Shown here one piece after another: positions 42,252 to 51,160 of a stretch of DNA of 64,000 nucleotides. The position numbers and the translations under genes are program-made. How positions within the stretch are numbered: the first letter of the stretch is position 1; each line of letters opens with the position of its first letter. The stretch is from JAXMHB01 sp046346965 (GTDB taxonomy: Bacteria; Pseudomonadota; Gammaproteobacteria; Xanthomonadales; SZUA-5): positions 62,001-126,000 of the forward strand of contig JAXMHB010000010.1 of assembly GCA_046346965.1 (NCBI GenBank), read 5' to 3'. Under the pieces are notes generated by a model. The model was not told the DNA's origin. It did no database searches and saw nothing but the letters and a program-made list of their open reading frames with translations.

Positions 42252-44701
42252 GCACGCCTCTCGATCACCGCAGATGTATAGGTCGACTCGGCTTCGGCGC
42301 GTGGTACGCCGGGCAGATCGCGCACCCGCGCCAGCCGCATCGAGTTCCACACGACGATGAGCGAACTCAAGGACATGCCGATCGCGGCCAGCCAAGGTGG
42401 CACGTATCCCAGCGCTGCCGCGGGAATCGCCAGCGCATTGTAGCCATAGGACCAGCGCAGATTCTGGCGGATGGTTGCGAGCGTGCGGCGGGACAGCGCA
42501 CAGGCCTGCGGCAGCGCGGTCAGCCGCTGCCCGAGCAGGATCAGATCGGCATGCGCCTTGGCTAGATCAGCCCCCTGCCCCATCGCCGCCGACACCGCGG
42601 CCCGTCCGAGCACCGGCGCGTCATTGATGCCGTCACCAACCATCAACGCCGGGCCATCGAGCGCCTGGAAGCGCTCCAACAAACTTATCTTGTCGGCCGG
42701 CCGCTGGTCCGAATGCCAGCGTTCGATGCCCAGGCGATCGGCCAACTGCGCAACACGCGGCGCGGTATCGCCACTGACCAGCAGCGTGCCCAGCCCCAGT
42801 GCGCGCAAAGCCTCGAGCGCCGGCGCCGCATCGACGCGCTGCTGATCTGCCAGTCTGAAGCCGGCCAACCCGACGCCATCGCGGCTCAGCAGCACATCGC
42901 CGTCGGGTACGCCGTAACTGCCGCGATCAGGCTCCAGCACCCACTGCGGACGGCCGAGCCGGTAGCGATGGCCATGAATCACGGCCTCCACACCCTCGCC
43001 CGCGACCTGCACCGCTTGCACCGCGACCTCGGCAACGCCGGCGCCGGCAAAGGCGCGCGCAATCGGATGATGCGCGTCGCGCTCCAGCGTGGCCGCCAGC
43101 GCCAGCGCCTGCGCGCGGTCGACGCCGGGCGCCAGACTGATCTGACTGATGCGGATGCGCCCGTCGGTCAGCGTGCCGGTCTTGTCGAGCACCACCTGAC
43201 GCACACTGGCCAGCGCCTCCAGCGCCGCCGGCCGCACCACCAGTACGCCCAGACGCGCCAAGCCCTGGCTGGCCGCCGCCAACGCGGTCGGCAGCGCCAG
43301 CGAGAGCGCGCAGGGACAGGAGACCACCAGCACCGCGAGCGCCACCGAGAAGGCGCGCTCGGGCGCAAACCACAGCCAAACCAGGCCGGTGACCGCGGTC
43401 AGCACCAGTACCCGGGCGATGAAAAAGCGCGCCACGCGCTCAGCCATCTGCAGCGATTCCGGCTTGTCGGCCTGTGCTGCATCCGCCATCCGCGCCAGCG
43501 CCGAGATCGTGGTCGCCGCGCCGGTACGCGACACCTGCAGCCGCACCGGTCGTGACACCACCAGACTGCCAGCCAGCACGGTGTCTCCGGGCTGGTGCGC
43601 CACCGGATGCGACTCGCCGGTGAGCATGGCCTCATCGAGATCGGCGGCCTCGCGCAGCAGCACGCCATCGGCGGGCACAGTGGCGCCCACCGCCACTTGA
43701 ATCTCATCGCCGGCGACCAACTCCAGCGTCGCCACTTCCTCGATCTCCTCGCCGCGCAGTCGGCGCGCCAGCGGCGGCAGCCCGGTCGACAGCACACCCA
43801 GGCTGATTTGCGCACGATGGCGCACGTTCTGCTCGGCAAATCGCCCCAGCAGCAGGAAGAACACGAACATCGTCAGCGAGTCGAAATAGACCTCGGCACC
43901 GCCGCGCGCCGACTCATAAATGCTGGCGATGAAGGCCAGCGCCAGCGCCAGCGCCACCGGTGTATCCATGCCCAGACGCCGTGCCTGCCACTCGCGCCAG
44001 GCGCCGAGGAAGAAGGGCTGGCCGGCGTAGAAGATGACCGGCGCCGACACCGCCATGCTGACCCAGCGGAAAAAGTCGCGCACGGTGGGATCCATGCCCT
44101 CGAAGGCACCGGCATACAGCGCGACGCCGTACATCATCGCCTGCATCATGCCGACGCCGGCGACCACCAGTCGCTTCATCGCGTCGCGGCGTTCGCGTCG
44201 GATGCGTTCATGCTCGCGCGCCGGATCGGCCAGATGGGGCTGATAGCCGAGCGCCGCCAGTCGCTGCGCCAACTGCGACAGCGTGATCTGCTCGGGTCGC
44301 CAGCGCAGCGTGACGCGCTGGGTCAAGGCGTGCACTTTGACCCGGTCGACGCCGGCTACGCCCGCCAGCGCACGCTCGATCAGCCAGGTACAGGCGGCGC
44401 AGCGCAAGCCCTCGACCGACAGCGAGAGCTCGTACAGGCCCGGGCCACACTGGACCGCGTAGTACTGCTGCACCGAGGGACGATCGAGCACACTGTAATC
44501 GTTGCTGGCCGCCGGACCGGGCCCCACACCCTCACAGCGCAGGCGGTAGTAATCGCCCAGACCCTGGCCCTGGATCCATTCCACCGCGGCGCGACAACCA
44601 ATGCAGCAAACGGCTTGTTCGGCGCCGCCGACCTGCGCCGACCACTGTGCGCCCGCCGGGATCGGCTCTTGGCAATGGAAACAGCGTGATGGGGCGCCCA
44701 T
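42248..44701 (-). CDS. ccoI: Copper-translocating P-type ATPase (CcoI/FixI)
   Basis: The 817-residue P1B-type ATPase exports copper for cbb3 oxidase assembly. It begins with a Cys-rich zinc-ribbon-like stretch (CFHCQEPIP, AVCCIGCRAAVEW). A heavy-metal domain (GLRCAACTWLIE) and eight or so membrane segments follow, with the metal site CPCALS (near residue 461), phosphorylation motif DKTGTLT (near 505) and GDGINDAPVL. The N-terminal extension is typical of CcoI/FixI. It overlaps ccoS and follows fixH by one base. Confidence 0.95.
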   Translation of the reverse strand: MGAPSRCFHCQEPIPAGAQWSAQVGGAEQAVCCIGCRAAVEWIQGQGLGDYYRLRCEGVGPGPAASNDYSVLDRPSVQQYYAVQCGPGLYELSLSVEGLRCAACTWLIERALAGVAGVDRVKVHALTQRVTLRWRPEQITLSQLAQRLAALGYQPHLADPAREHERIRRERRDAMKRLVVAGVGMMQAMMYGVALYAGAFEGMDPTVRDFFRWVSMAVSAPVIFYAGQPFFLGAWREWQARRLGMDTPVALALALAFIASIYESARGGAEVYFDSLTMFVFFLLLGRFAEQNVRHRAQISLGVLSTGLPPLARRLRGEEIEEVATLELVAGDEIQVAVGATVPADGVLLREAADLDEAMLTGESHPVAHQPGDTVLAGSLVVSRPVRLQVSRTGAATTISALARMADAAQADKPESLQMAERVARFFIARVLVLTAVTGLVWLWFAPERAFSVALAVLVVSCPCALSLALPTALAAASQGLARLGVLVVRPAALEALASVRQVVLDKTGTLTDGRIRISQISLAPGVDRAQALALAATLERDAHHPIARAFAGAGVAEVAVQAVQVAGEGVEAVIHGHRYRLGRPQWVLEPDRGSYGVPDGDVLLSRDGVGLAGFRLADQQRVDAAPALEALRALGLGTLLVSGDTAPRVAQLADRLGIERWHSDQRPADKISLLERFQALDGPALMVGDGINDAPVLGRAAVSAAMGQGADLAKAHADLILLGQRLTALPQACALSRRTLATIRQNLRWSYGYNALAIPAAALGYVPPWLAAIGMSLSSLIVVWNSMRLARVRDLPGVPRAEAESTYTSAVIERRA

Positions 44702-44702
44702 A

Positions 44703-45206
44703 TCAGGGGATGAAGCTCAGTTGCGATCCGTTCCAGCTGCCGTTGACTTCCCAGCCCTGACCCGGCGCCGACAGCAAGGCATTGAGTCCGCTGGGATAGC
44801 CGCCCAAGGTGCCGTGATAGCGCCCGTCCGCGCCGCGGCTGAGTTCCACCAGCACGTCACGGGTAGACTCGGTGGGATGCCAGAAACGCAGCTCCAACTG
44901 CTGCGGCAACTCGCGGCCCTGTACCGACAGCGTCACGTTCAAGTAACCAGGATCGAACTGCGCCGAGCCCATCACGCCGCGCTCGCGCGCTTTCGCCAGC
45001 CCGGGCAGATTGCCGTACTGCACCGGGCCGGTCTTGGTGATCATTTCCGGCAAGGGCTCGTCGCCGTGGCGGATGGCAATCGCCAGCGTGGTGAAGCCGG
45101 CGATCACCGAGGCCAGCACCGGCAGGAAGATCAACCAGTGCCAGGGCAGGCTTTTGCGCGTGTTGGTAGCAGTCACCGTTGCCTTCAAAGCGGGTGTGGC
45201 AATCAC
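44703..45206 (-). CDS. ccoH: FixH/CcoH family protein
   Basis: A 167-residue protein with one membrane helix (WHWLIFLPVLASVIAGF) near residue 25 and the periplasmic pattern QFDPGYLNVTLSVQG plus WHPTE. Both fit FixH/CcoH, which takes part in copper delivery and cbb3 assembly. I use the GTG at 45206 with AGGA upstream; longer frames read through the promoter. It is first in the four-gene series and 56 bases after an FNR-like site. Confidence 0.85.
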   Translation of the reverse strand: MIATPALKATVTATNTRKSLPWHWLIFLPVLASVIAGFTTLAIAIRHGDEPLPEMITKTGPVQYGNLPGLAKARERGVMGSAQFDPGYLNVTLSVQGRELPQQLELRFWHPTESTRDVLVELSRGADGRYHGTLGGYPSGLNALLSAPGQGWEVNGSWNGSQLSFIP

Positions 45207-45261
45207 GGCAGTATTCCTGATCCGAATGCCTGCAGGATGCGCCGCCCGGTAAGGCAAGGTG

Positions 45262-45275
45262 TTGATCCGTATCAG
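45262..45275 (-). promoter_or_regulatory. FNR/Anr-type binding site before fixH
   Basis: TTGATCCGTATCAG matches TTGAT-N4-ATCAA at nine of ten positions. It lies 56 bases before the fixH start and 84 bases before agxT on the other strand. Oxygen-responsive control of cbb3 assembly genes by FNR/Anr is well known, so the assignment to fixH is more likely. Confidence 0.7.
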
Positions 45276-45358
45276 ACACGGGGCGGCCGCTGGCGAGTTG
45301 AGCACCCGCGCGCCGACGGACTGCTAGTCTTGACCGGACTTTCACGCAGGACCTCCTC

Positions 45359-46477
45359 ATGCAGAGCTTCGCACCGCCGCAACGACTGTTGCTGGGCCCA
45401 GGCCCGTCGAATGTGCCGCAGCGCATTCTGGAGGCGCTGGCGCGCCCGACCATCGGCCACTTGGACCCGCGCTTCGTGGGCATGATGGATGAACTCAAGA
45501 CCCTGTTGCGTCAGGCTTTTCTGACCGAGAACGCGCTGACGGTGCCGGTCTCGGCGCCGGGCTCGGCCGGCATGGAAGCCTGCTTCGTCAACCTGATCGA
45601 GCCAGGCGACCGCGTCATCGTTTGCCAGAACGGCGTTTTCGGCGGCCGCATGAAGGAGAACGTGCTGCGCGTGGGTGCCACGCCGGTGATGGTCCAGGAC
45701 GAGTTCGGCTGCGCCATCGATCTGGGCAAAGTGGAAGACGCGCTGCGCGCCAATCCGGGCGTCAAGGCGCTGGCCTTCGTCCACGCCGAAACCTCGACCG
45801 GCGTCGAATCCGATGCCGCTGCGCTGTGCGCGCTGGCGCATGCGCACGGGGCGCTCTCCATCGTCGATGCGGTGACCAGTCTCGGCGGTGTTCCGCTGCG
45901 GGTGGATGCCTGGGGCGCCGATGCAGTTTATTCGGGCTCGCAGAAATGTCTGTCGGCGCCGCCGGGCCTGTCGCCGCTGAGCTTCAGCGAGCGTGCCGTC
46001 GCAGCGCTGAAGGCCCGCAAGACCCCGGTGCAGAGCTGGTTCTTGGATCTGAGTCTGGTGATGGCCTACTGGCAGGGCGAGGGTGCCCGCAGCTATCACC
46101 ACACGGCACCGATCAACATGCTGTACGCGCTGCACGAGGCGCTGCTGATGCTGCACGAGGAGGGCCTGGAAGCGGCCTGGGCGCGCCACCGGCAGAATCA
46201 TCTGCGGCTGCGCGAGGGCCTGGAACGCATGGGGCTGGAATTGCTGGTGGCGGAGTCCGCCCGCCTGCCGCAACTCAATGCCGTGCGCATCCCCGCCGGC
46301 GTCGAGGATCTGCCGGTGCGACGCCGTCTGCTCGACCACTACGACATCGAGATCGGCGCAGGTCTAGGCTCACTGGCCGGAAAGATCTGGCGCATCGGGC
46401 TGATGGGCGCCAGCAGCCATCCAGACAGCGTCGACCGCGTATTGAGTGCTCTCGGCGAGGTCCTCGGCCGCGCCTGA
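45359..46477 (+). CDS. Alanine-glyoxylate / serine-pyruvate aminotransferase (class V)
   Basis: A 372-residue PLP enzyme. The start LLLGPGPSNVPQRIL and the PLP-lysine motif SGSQKCLSAPPGLSPLSF identify the AGXT group, which transfers amino groups between alanine or serine and glyoxylate or pyruvate. The C-terminal arginine in KIWRIGLMG is family typical. Exact donor preference cannot be read from sequence. The ATG at 45359 follows AGGACCTC. Confidence 0.92.
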   Translation: MQSFAPPQRLLLGPGPSNVPQRILEALARPTIGHLDPRFVGMMDELKTLLRQAFLTENALTVPVSAPGSAGMEACFVNLIEPGDRVIVCQNGVFGGRMKENVLRVGATPVMVQDEFGCAIDLGKVEDALRANPGVKALAFVHAETSTGVESDAAALCALAHAHGALSIVDAVTSLGGVPLRVDAWGADAVYSGSQKCLSAPPGLSPLSFSERAVAALKARKTPVQSWFLDLSLVMAYWQGEGARSYHHTAPINMLYALHEALLMLHEEGLEAAWARHRQNHLRLREGLERMGLELLVAESARLPQLNAVRIPAGVEDLPVRRRLLDHYDIEIGAGLGSLAGKIWRIGLMGASSHPDSVDRVLSALGEVLGRA

Positions 46478-46495
46478 GATCGGCGCGGACGGGCT

Positions 46496-46941
46496 TTGGG
46501 GGCAAAAAGCGGGGCGAGGGTCACGGGGCAAGGGACCGACACTGCCGCATTTGCCTTTCACTGTCGTCGGTATGGTTTGCTGCGCGAGTCATCGCGCCCA
46601 GGGCGAGACATAGACTCTTGCCAAACATGGTGCGTGGGCAAAAAGCGGGGCGGGGGACCGGCCATGCGCCGCCTGCGTTGCACTGTCACCAGTTTGCAGA
46701 GCGAGTAAGCGCGCCGTAGGCGAGACATCGACTCTGAATACGCATCGTCGCCGCGAGGCTCGTTCGGCGCCCGCGTTTCGCCATCGGCGCGCATACCAGT
46801 GCTGCAACCTCGCGACAGCGCCACGCAGTCGCCGCAGGGCAGGTCCCCCGCCCCCTGCCCCGCTTTTGCTTCCCCACACTCGACCGGCGACAGCGCCACG
46901 CAACCGCCACAGTGCTGGTCTCCCGCCCCCGCCCGCTCCCC
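46496..46941. repeat. Cluster of dispersed G-rich repeats between agxT and ybjN
   Basis: Two forward copies (about 46496-46632 and 46634-46745) and two partial reverse copies (about 46800-46867 and 46895-46940) occur here. A copy reads AAAAGCGGGG, G-rich tract, ACCGGC, a CACTGC-like part, GTTTGC(T/A)G(C/A)GCGAGT, GGCGAGACAT and CTCTTGCCAAACATGGTGC. The first has four G-runs at 46511-46534. No gene is supported in this 464-base spacer. Confidence 0.75.
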
Positions 46942-47337
46942 TCAGTTCGCATGCATCTGCTTGCGGAAGGTGTCCACCGCCGAGCGCAGCGCGCGCAGCG
47001 AGCGCATGAACACGGTGCGGAAGTTCTCAGGCGGCATGCAGAACATCTCGATGGTCGCCCAGGTGTTGTTGCGCACCGGAAACACCTTGGCGACCTTGGT
47101 ATCGGCGGTGGCCTGTAGTGCCGCGTAGTTGACCTTGATCCGCTCTTCCTCGCTCTCGATCGACCAGAAACCCGGAAAGATCAGTCGGAAGAACTCCTGA
47201 TCGTGCTCGTCCACCAGGATGCAGTAGTTGCCGCCCTCGAACTTGAAGGCAACATCGCCGTCGTCGTCGACGCGCGGCATGAAGCCTTCTTCCTGCAGAA
47301 AATTCATATACATGGCGACGCGTTCTTCGCGAGTCAT
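46942..47337 (-). CDS. YbjN domain protein
   Basis: A 131-residue protein starting MTREERVAMYMNFLQEEGFMP, with DGDVAFKFEGGNYCILVDE and FFRLIFPGFWSIE, matching the YbjN family of secretion-chaperone-like fold. The role of YbjN is not settled (stress and motility effects in E. coli). The start at 47337 has GGGAG upstream. The gene ends at the border of the repeat cluster. Confidence 0.82.
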   Translation of the reverse strand: MTREERVAMYMNFLQEEGFMPRVDDDGDVAFKFEGGNYCILVDEHDQEFFRLIFPGFWSIESEEERIKVNYAALQATADTKVAKVFPVRNNTWATIEMFCMPPENFRTVFMRSLRALRSAVDTFRKQMHAN

Positions 47338-47469
47338 GGCCGCTCCCGTCGGTGGCTGGGTGTTGCGGCTAGCATAACGCCCGAGCGCAGCGCCGGGATC
47401 GACGCGATGGCGCGGCTGGCGCACGCAGCGGTGGCGCCGTGAGCGGATTGCGGTACAGGAGCACCCGTT

Positions 47470-48246
47470 GTGATGATCCAGTGGCTGTACCAACTCGACG
47501 TCCCGGCGATGGCGGCCTGCATCGCCGCGGCGAGCTACCTGCTGGTCTGGATTATCACGCTGCTGGTGCGCACGCTGGCGCGGCGCGGCTGGGCGCCGGC
47601 ATTCAAGGCCATCTCACCGGTCACACTGACGCCGCTGGCGGTGATCTTCGGCCTGCTGGTGGGCTTTCTGACCAACCAAGTCTGGAATGACGCCGCCGGC
47701 GCCAGCGCCGCCGTGACGCGGGAGGCCGGGGCGCTGCGCACGCTGGTGGTGCTGGCCGCCAGTCTGGATCCCGAGCACGCCGAGCAGGTCCGCGGCGTCG
47801 TGCGCGACCACATCCGCTCGGCGGTTGAGGACGAATGGCCGGCGATGGCCGATCATCGCGCCGATTGGCGGACGATCAGGGTAGACGACTCCGGCGCACT
47901 GGCCGTGTTGCTGGCGCTACCCGGCGATGCCGCCGGTCATGCCCAGCTGCAGTCGGCCTTGATCGGCGCGCTGCGCGAGGCCCAGCAAGCCCGTCGCGAG
48001 CGCATTGTCATCAGTCAGTCCTACATCAACCCGGTCAAATGGGCGGTGCTGATCCTGCTGGCCGTGCTGCTGCTCAGCACCATCGCGATGATCCATTGCG
48101 ACAACCCGCGCGCCAGCCTGCTGTCGATGGCGGTGTTCGCCACCGGCGTCGCCGCCTGCCTGACGCTGATCGCCTCGCACAACCACCCCTTCACCGGCGA
48201 GATCTCGATCAGCCCGCAGCTGCTGCAACAGGCGCTGCCGGACTAG
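47470..48246 (+). CDS. DUF4239 membrane protein
   Basis: A 258-residue protein with an N-terminal membrane pair (CIAAASYLLVWIITLLV, VTLTPLAVIFGLLVGFLTN), a long soluble loop and a C-terminal pair (WAVLILLAVLLLSTIAMI and VFATGVAACLTLIA). The pattern GFLTNQVWNDAAGASAAVTREAGAL fits DUF4239 (bestrophin-like) proteins. Function unknown. Start is GTG at 47470, with ATG in the next codon equally possible. Confidence 0.8.
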   Translation: MMIQWLYQLDVPAMAACIAAASYLLVWIITLLVRTLARRGWAPAFKAISPVTLTPLAVIFGLLVGFLTNQVWNDAAGASAAVTREAGALRTLVVLAASLDPEHAEQVRGVVRDHIRSAVEDEWPAMADHRADWRTIRVDDSGALAVLLALPGDAAGHAQLQSALIGALREAQQARRERIVISQSYINPVKWAVLILLAVLLLSTIAMIHCDNPRASLLSMAVFATGVAACLTLIASHNHPFTGEISISPQLLQQALPD

Positions 48247-48494
48247 CGAAGCGCAAGTGCGCGAAAGCGGGGCAAGGGTCAGGGGGCGGGGGACCGGGCA
48301 CTGCAGCGCTCGCGTGGCACGTTCGCCAGTTCCGTTTGTGCACGCGCAAGCCTGCCGAGGGAGAGACATGGACCGTCAACCCGGGTCACGGCCCCACGAC
48401 TTATTCCGACCTTTCCCGTGCGCCTGCCCGCGCTGGCGTTCTCGTTTGCGTGTCAGCGCGCTACGATGCGGCCACCGCGTCCTCGGAACTCCAC
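48247..48494 (+). repeat. Dispersed G-rich repeat copy before the methyltransferase
   Basis: GCGAAAGCGGGGCAAGGGTC begins a copy with four G-runs (48269-48292), followed by ACCGGGCACTGCAG and AGGGAGAGACATGG to about 48372. It matches the full copies at 46496 and 61054. The rest of the spacer to 48494 holds only weak alternative starts of the next gene. Confidence 0.75.
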
Positions 48495-49433
48495 GTGTCC
48501 TGGCTGCAAAGGCTGAAACCGTATCGATACACCGGCGAGTCGCTGCCCTGTGCCGTCTGCAAGAGCATGCAGCGCAGTGTGGTCGGCACCCGCGACCGTT
48601 ACTGGATGCCGCTGCGCAATGTGCTGTGCAGCCAATGTGGGCTGGTGTTTCTGGACCCCATGCCGACCGCGGACGAGATCGCCGCCTATTACCGCGATGA
48701 GTATCGCCAGCACTATCACGGCGACAGCGCGCCGCGCGCCAAGGCGCTGCTGCGCGACGAGCGCGGCGCGCGCGAGCGCGTTGCCCTGCTGGCGCCAGTG
48801 CTGCGCAAAGGCGATCGCGTGCTCGACATCGGCGCCGGCACCGGCGCCTTCGTCGCGGCGGCCCAGCAGGCCGGCTGGTCAGCCGAGGGCATCGAGCCGA
48901 ATCAAGGATTTGCCGCCTTCGCCGCGGCGCATTACTGGGTACGCATCCACCCTACGCTATTGGAAGAAGCACCGATCGAAGCCGGCAGCCTCGATCTGGT
49001 CAGCAGCTCTCATGTGTTCGAGCATCTGCGCGCGCCCGACGACGCCTTTGCCCGCGTCCACGGCTGGCTGCGACCGGATGGCGTGTTTCACATCCTGGTG
49101 CCGGATATCTCCGATCCGCGGCGTACGCCCTCGGCGCGCTTCCACTTCGGCCACGTGCACGGCTTCACCCGCGAGACGCTGATCATGCTGGCGCTGCGCA
49201 CCGGCTTCGAGCCACTGCCCGAGAGCCCGAGCCAGGGACCGCACCTGCTGCTGCGCCGACTCGCGCAACCGCTCAGCGACTGGATGCGTTACCCCGAGCA
49301 CGCAGAGCGCATGCGGCAGTTCTTCGCCGAGCACACCAGCTGGCGCCACTTCACCTCGATGACGCCCTACCGACGCTTTTTCGCGCGGATGCGGCGCTTC
49401 CGGCGCGAGCGCGGACAACTGCGGCAGCGCTGA
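48495..49433 (+). CDS. Class I SAM-dependent methyltransferase
   Basis: A 312-residue protein. The N-terminus has a zinc-ribbon-like pair (LPCAVCKSM, LCSQCGLVFLDP), then GDRVLDIGAGTGAFVAAA, the SAM-binding motif I, and VSSSHVFEHLRAPDDAF. This is the layout of Methyltransf_23 enzymes acting on sugar or cell-surface substrates; the target is not shown. Start at GTG 48495; a GTG fifteen codons earlier is also in frame. Confidence 0.82.
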   Translation: MSWLQRLKPYRYTGESLPCAVCKSMQRSVVGTRDRYWMPLRNVLCSQCGLVFLDPMPTADEIAAYYRDEYRQHYHGDSAPRAKALLRDERGARERVALLAPVLRKGDRVLDIGAGTGAFVAAAQQAGWSAEGIEPNQGFAAFAAAHYWVRIHPTLLEEAPIEAGSLDLVSSSHVFEHLRAPDDAFARVHGWLRPDGVFHILVPDISDPRRTPSARFHFGHVHGFTRETLIMLALRTGFEPLPESPSQGPHLLLRRLAQPLSDWMRYPEHAERMRQFFAEHTSWRHFTSMTPYRRFFARMRRFRRERGQLRQR

Positions 49434-49439
49434 GCGCGC

Positions 49440-50360
49440 TCAGGCAACGCCGTAGATCAGCGCCTCGGTCGAGATCACCCGCTCGCCCGGCTGCGCACCC
49501 TGCAAGAATGCCAAGCCGGCCGCCATCACGGCAGCGTCGGTGACGATTTTGTGGTGCCCGAGGCCATCGGTGCTCAGCAAGCGCGCGCCGCGCCAGTAGC
49601 GCGCATAACGCTCGCCCTCTTCCCACGGCACCTCGCGGTCGCCGAGATCGTGCACGATCAGCGCCGGCGTGGTCAGCTCCGGGGCGACCCGATGGATGGC
49701 CAGGCTGTCCATCTCCCGGCCGGTCTGTCGTTCCAGCAACTGCTGCATGGCCGCGCGCCGCTCCTCCGGAAGTTCAATCGCGCGGGCAAAGCGGCGCGAA
49801 GCGGCGGCGCCATCGGCCGCTGGCGCGATCAGCAGCACGCGCTCGGCCTGCAGACCCTCACGCAGCGCGATCGCAACGGCGGCGCCACCCAGTGAATGAC
49901 CGATCGCCCCGGCCCAGGGACCGTAATGCCGACCCACGGCGGCCGCGGTCTCGGCAAAGCCTGGCAGCGTGATCCGCGCTGGCGCGTTGCGGCCATGGCC
50001 CGGTTGATCGAAGGCCAGCACGGCATAGCCGGCCGCCCGCAGCGGCGCCACCCAGGGCAAAAAGCGCAGCCCGAAGCTCGACCAGCCGTGGCTCAGCAGC
50101 ACTGCCGGCTGGCTGCCTGGATCACCCCAGCGATAAATCTGCAGCGGACCGGCAGTGGTGCGCAGGCTTTCCTGCACGGCGCCACCGCTATCGGCCTGCG
50201 CCGCCCGCGCACGCGAACTCGCCATCGGCGTGCAGAACAGATCCAGCGCCCGGCGCGCCGTATGTGCGGGCGCCAGCCAGCTGCCCACGCGCATGGCGGT
50301 GCGCAGCGACCAGGGAACAGATCGAACGGTCGTGCTTTTTTGTTGCGTCGAAATAGCCAT
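49440..50360 (-). CDS. Alpha/beta hydrolase
   Basis: A 306-residue protein with the nucleophile elbow GHSLGG (Ser near 156), the oxyanion region LLSHGWSSFGLR, and the acid and histidine in VHDLGDREV and DGLGHHKIV. It lacks a signal peptide. Its start is 53 bases after the end of the TetR gene upstream on the same strand, so it is probably the regulator's target. Substrate unknown. Confidence 0.85.
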   Translation of the reverse strand: MAISTQQKSTTVRSVPWSLRTAMRVGSWLAPAHTARRALDLFCTPMASSRARAAQADSGGAVQESLRTTAGPLQIYRWGDPGSQPAVLLSHGWSSFGLRFLPWVAPLRAAGYAVLAFDQPGHGRNAPARITLPGFAETAAAVGRHYGPWAGAIGHSLGGAAVAIALREGLQAERVLLIAPAADGAAASRRFARAIELPEERRAAMQQLLERQTGREMDSLAIHRVAPELTTPALIVHDLGDREVPWEEGERYARYWRGARLLSTDGLGHHKIVTDAAVMAAGLAFLQGAQPGERVISTEALIYGVA

Positions 50361-50412
50361 CGTGTATCCCTCTCCAATGCAGTCGTGATTGCCGGCGCCC
50401 TGGGGCTCGGAC

Positions 50413-51033
50413 CTAGTCGCTGGCGGGCATGCTGATCGCGCCCAGCAGGCGCTCGATCGCCGCGTCCACCCGCGCCGCCGACACTGTCATGCCGGCCAGC
50501 TTGACCTCGTACTGGAAACCCAGCATCAGGCCGTGGATCTCAAATGCAATCTGCTCGGGCGCGATCCCGGCGCGGATCTGCCCGAGCTCGATGGCGAGGC
50601 TCACCGCCCGCGCGAGCTCGCGTCGCAATTGCGCGATCTGAGTCATCACGCGGTCGCGCACCGGCCCGGGGCGATCATCGAACTCGACCGCCGCCGCGCT
50701 GATCGGGCATCCCCGATGCTCGCCCAGCCGCAGCGTGCGCTGCTTCCAGCGCTGCAGGATCGCCCGCAAGCGCGGCAGGCCGCGGCGCTCCCGCAGTGCC
50801 GGCACGAACACCTCGTCGGTGAACACCCGCACCGCCGCGTCCAGCACCGCCAACTGCAGATCTTCGCGCGAACCGAAATGTGCAAACACGCCGCTCTTGG
50901 ACATCCCGGCCGCCTCAGCCAGGGTGCCGATGGTCAAGGCGTCCAAGCCTTTGGCCTGGGTGATCTCGAGCGCGCGATCGAGGATCCAATCGCGCGTGGC
51001 GGCACCTTTGCTGGCAGAGACTGCGGCGTTCAT
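50413..51033 (-). CDS. TetR/AcrR family regulator
   Basis: A 206-residue protein. The N-terminal DNA-binding domain has RDWILDRALEITQAKGLDAL and AEAAGMSKSGVFAHFGSREDL, a clear TetR helix-turn-helix. The C-terminal domain resembles the TetR_C group with a conserved GCPISAAAVEFDDRPGPV. It is followed by the alpha/beta hydrolase gene and probably controls it. Start at 51033; a longer frame by six codons is possible. Confidence 0.88.
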   Translation of the reverse strand: MNAAVSASKGAATRDWILDRALEITQAKGLDALTIGTLAEAAGMSKSGVFAHFGSREDLQLAVLDAAVRVFTDEVFVPALRERRGLPRLRAILQRWKQRTLRLGEHRGCPISAAAVEFDDRPGPVRDRVMTQIAQLRRELARAVSLAIELGQIRAGIAPEQIAFEIHGLMLGFQYEVKLAGMTVSAARVDAAIERLLGAISMPASD

Positions 51034-51160
51034 GGACCAGAACTTTAGCACGATCGTTCGCTTTATTCCCGTGAACGCCGGCGCCGACTGGGCATGACCT
51101 GCGGCCTATGCAGGGCTGATATCACTTTGATATCGTTTCCACACCAACCAGGAGACGCCC

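Noticed and set aside
47835..48494. N-terminal extension of the methyltransferase by more than 200 codons
   Set aside because: The open frame overlaps the DUF4239 gene in another phase and then a dispersed repeat; the zinc-ribbon start of the family lies just after 48495.
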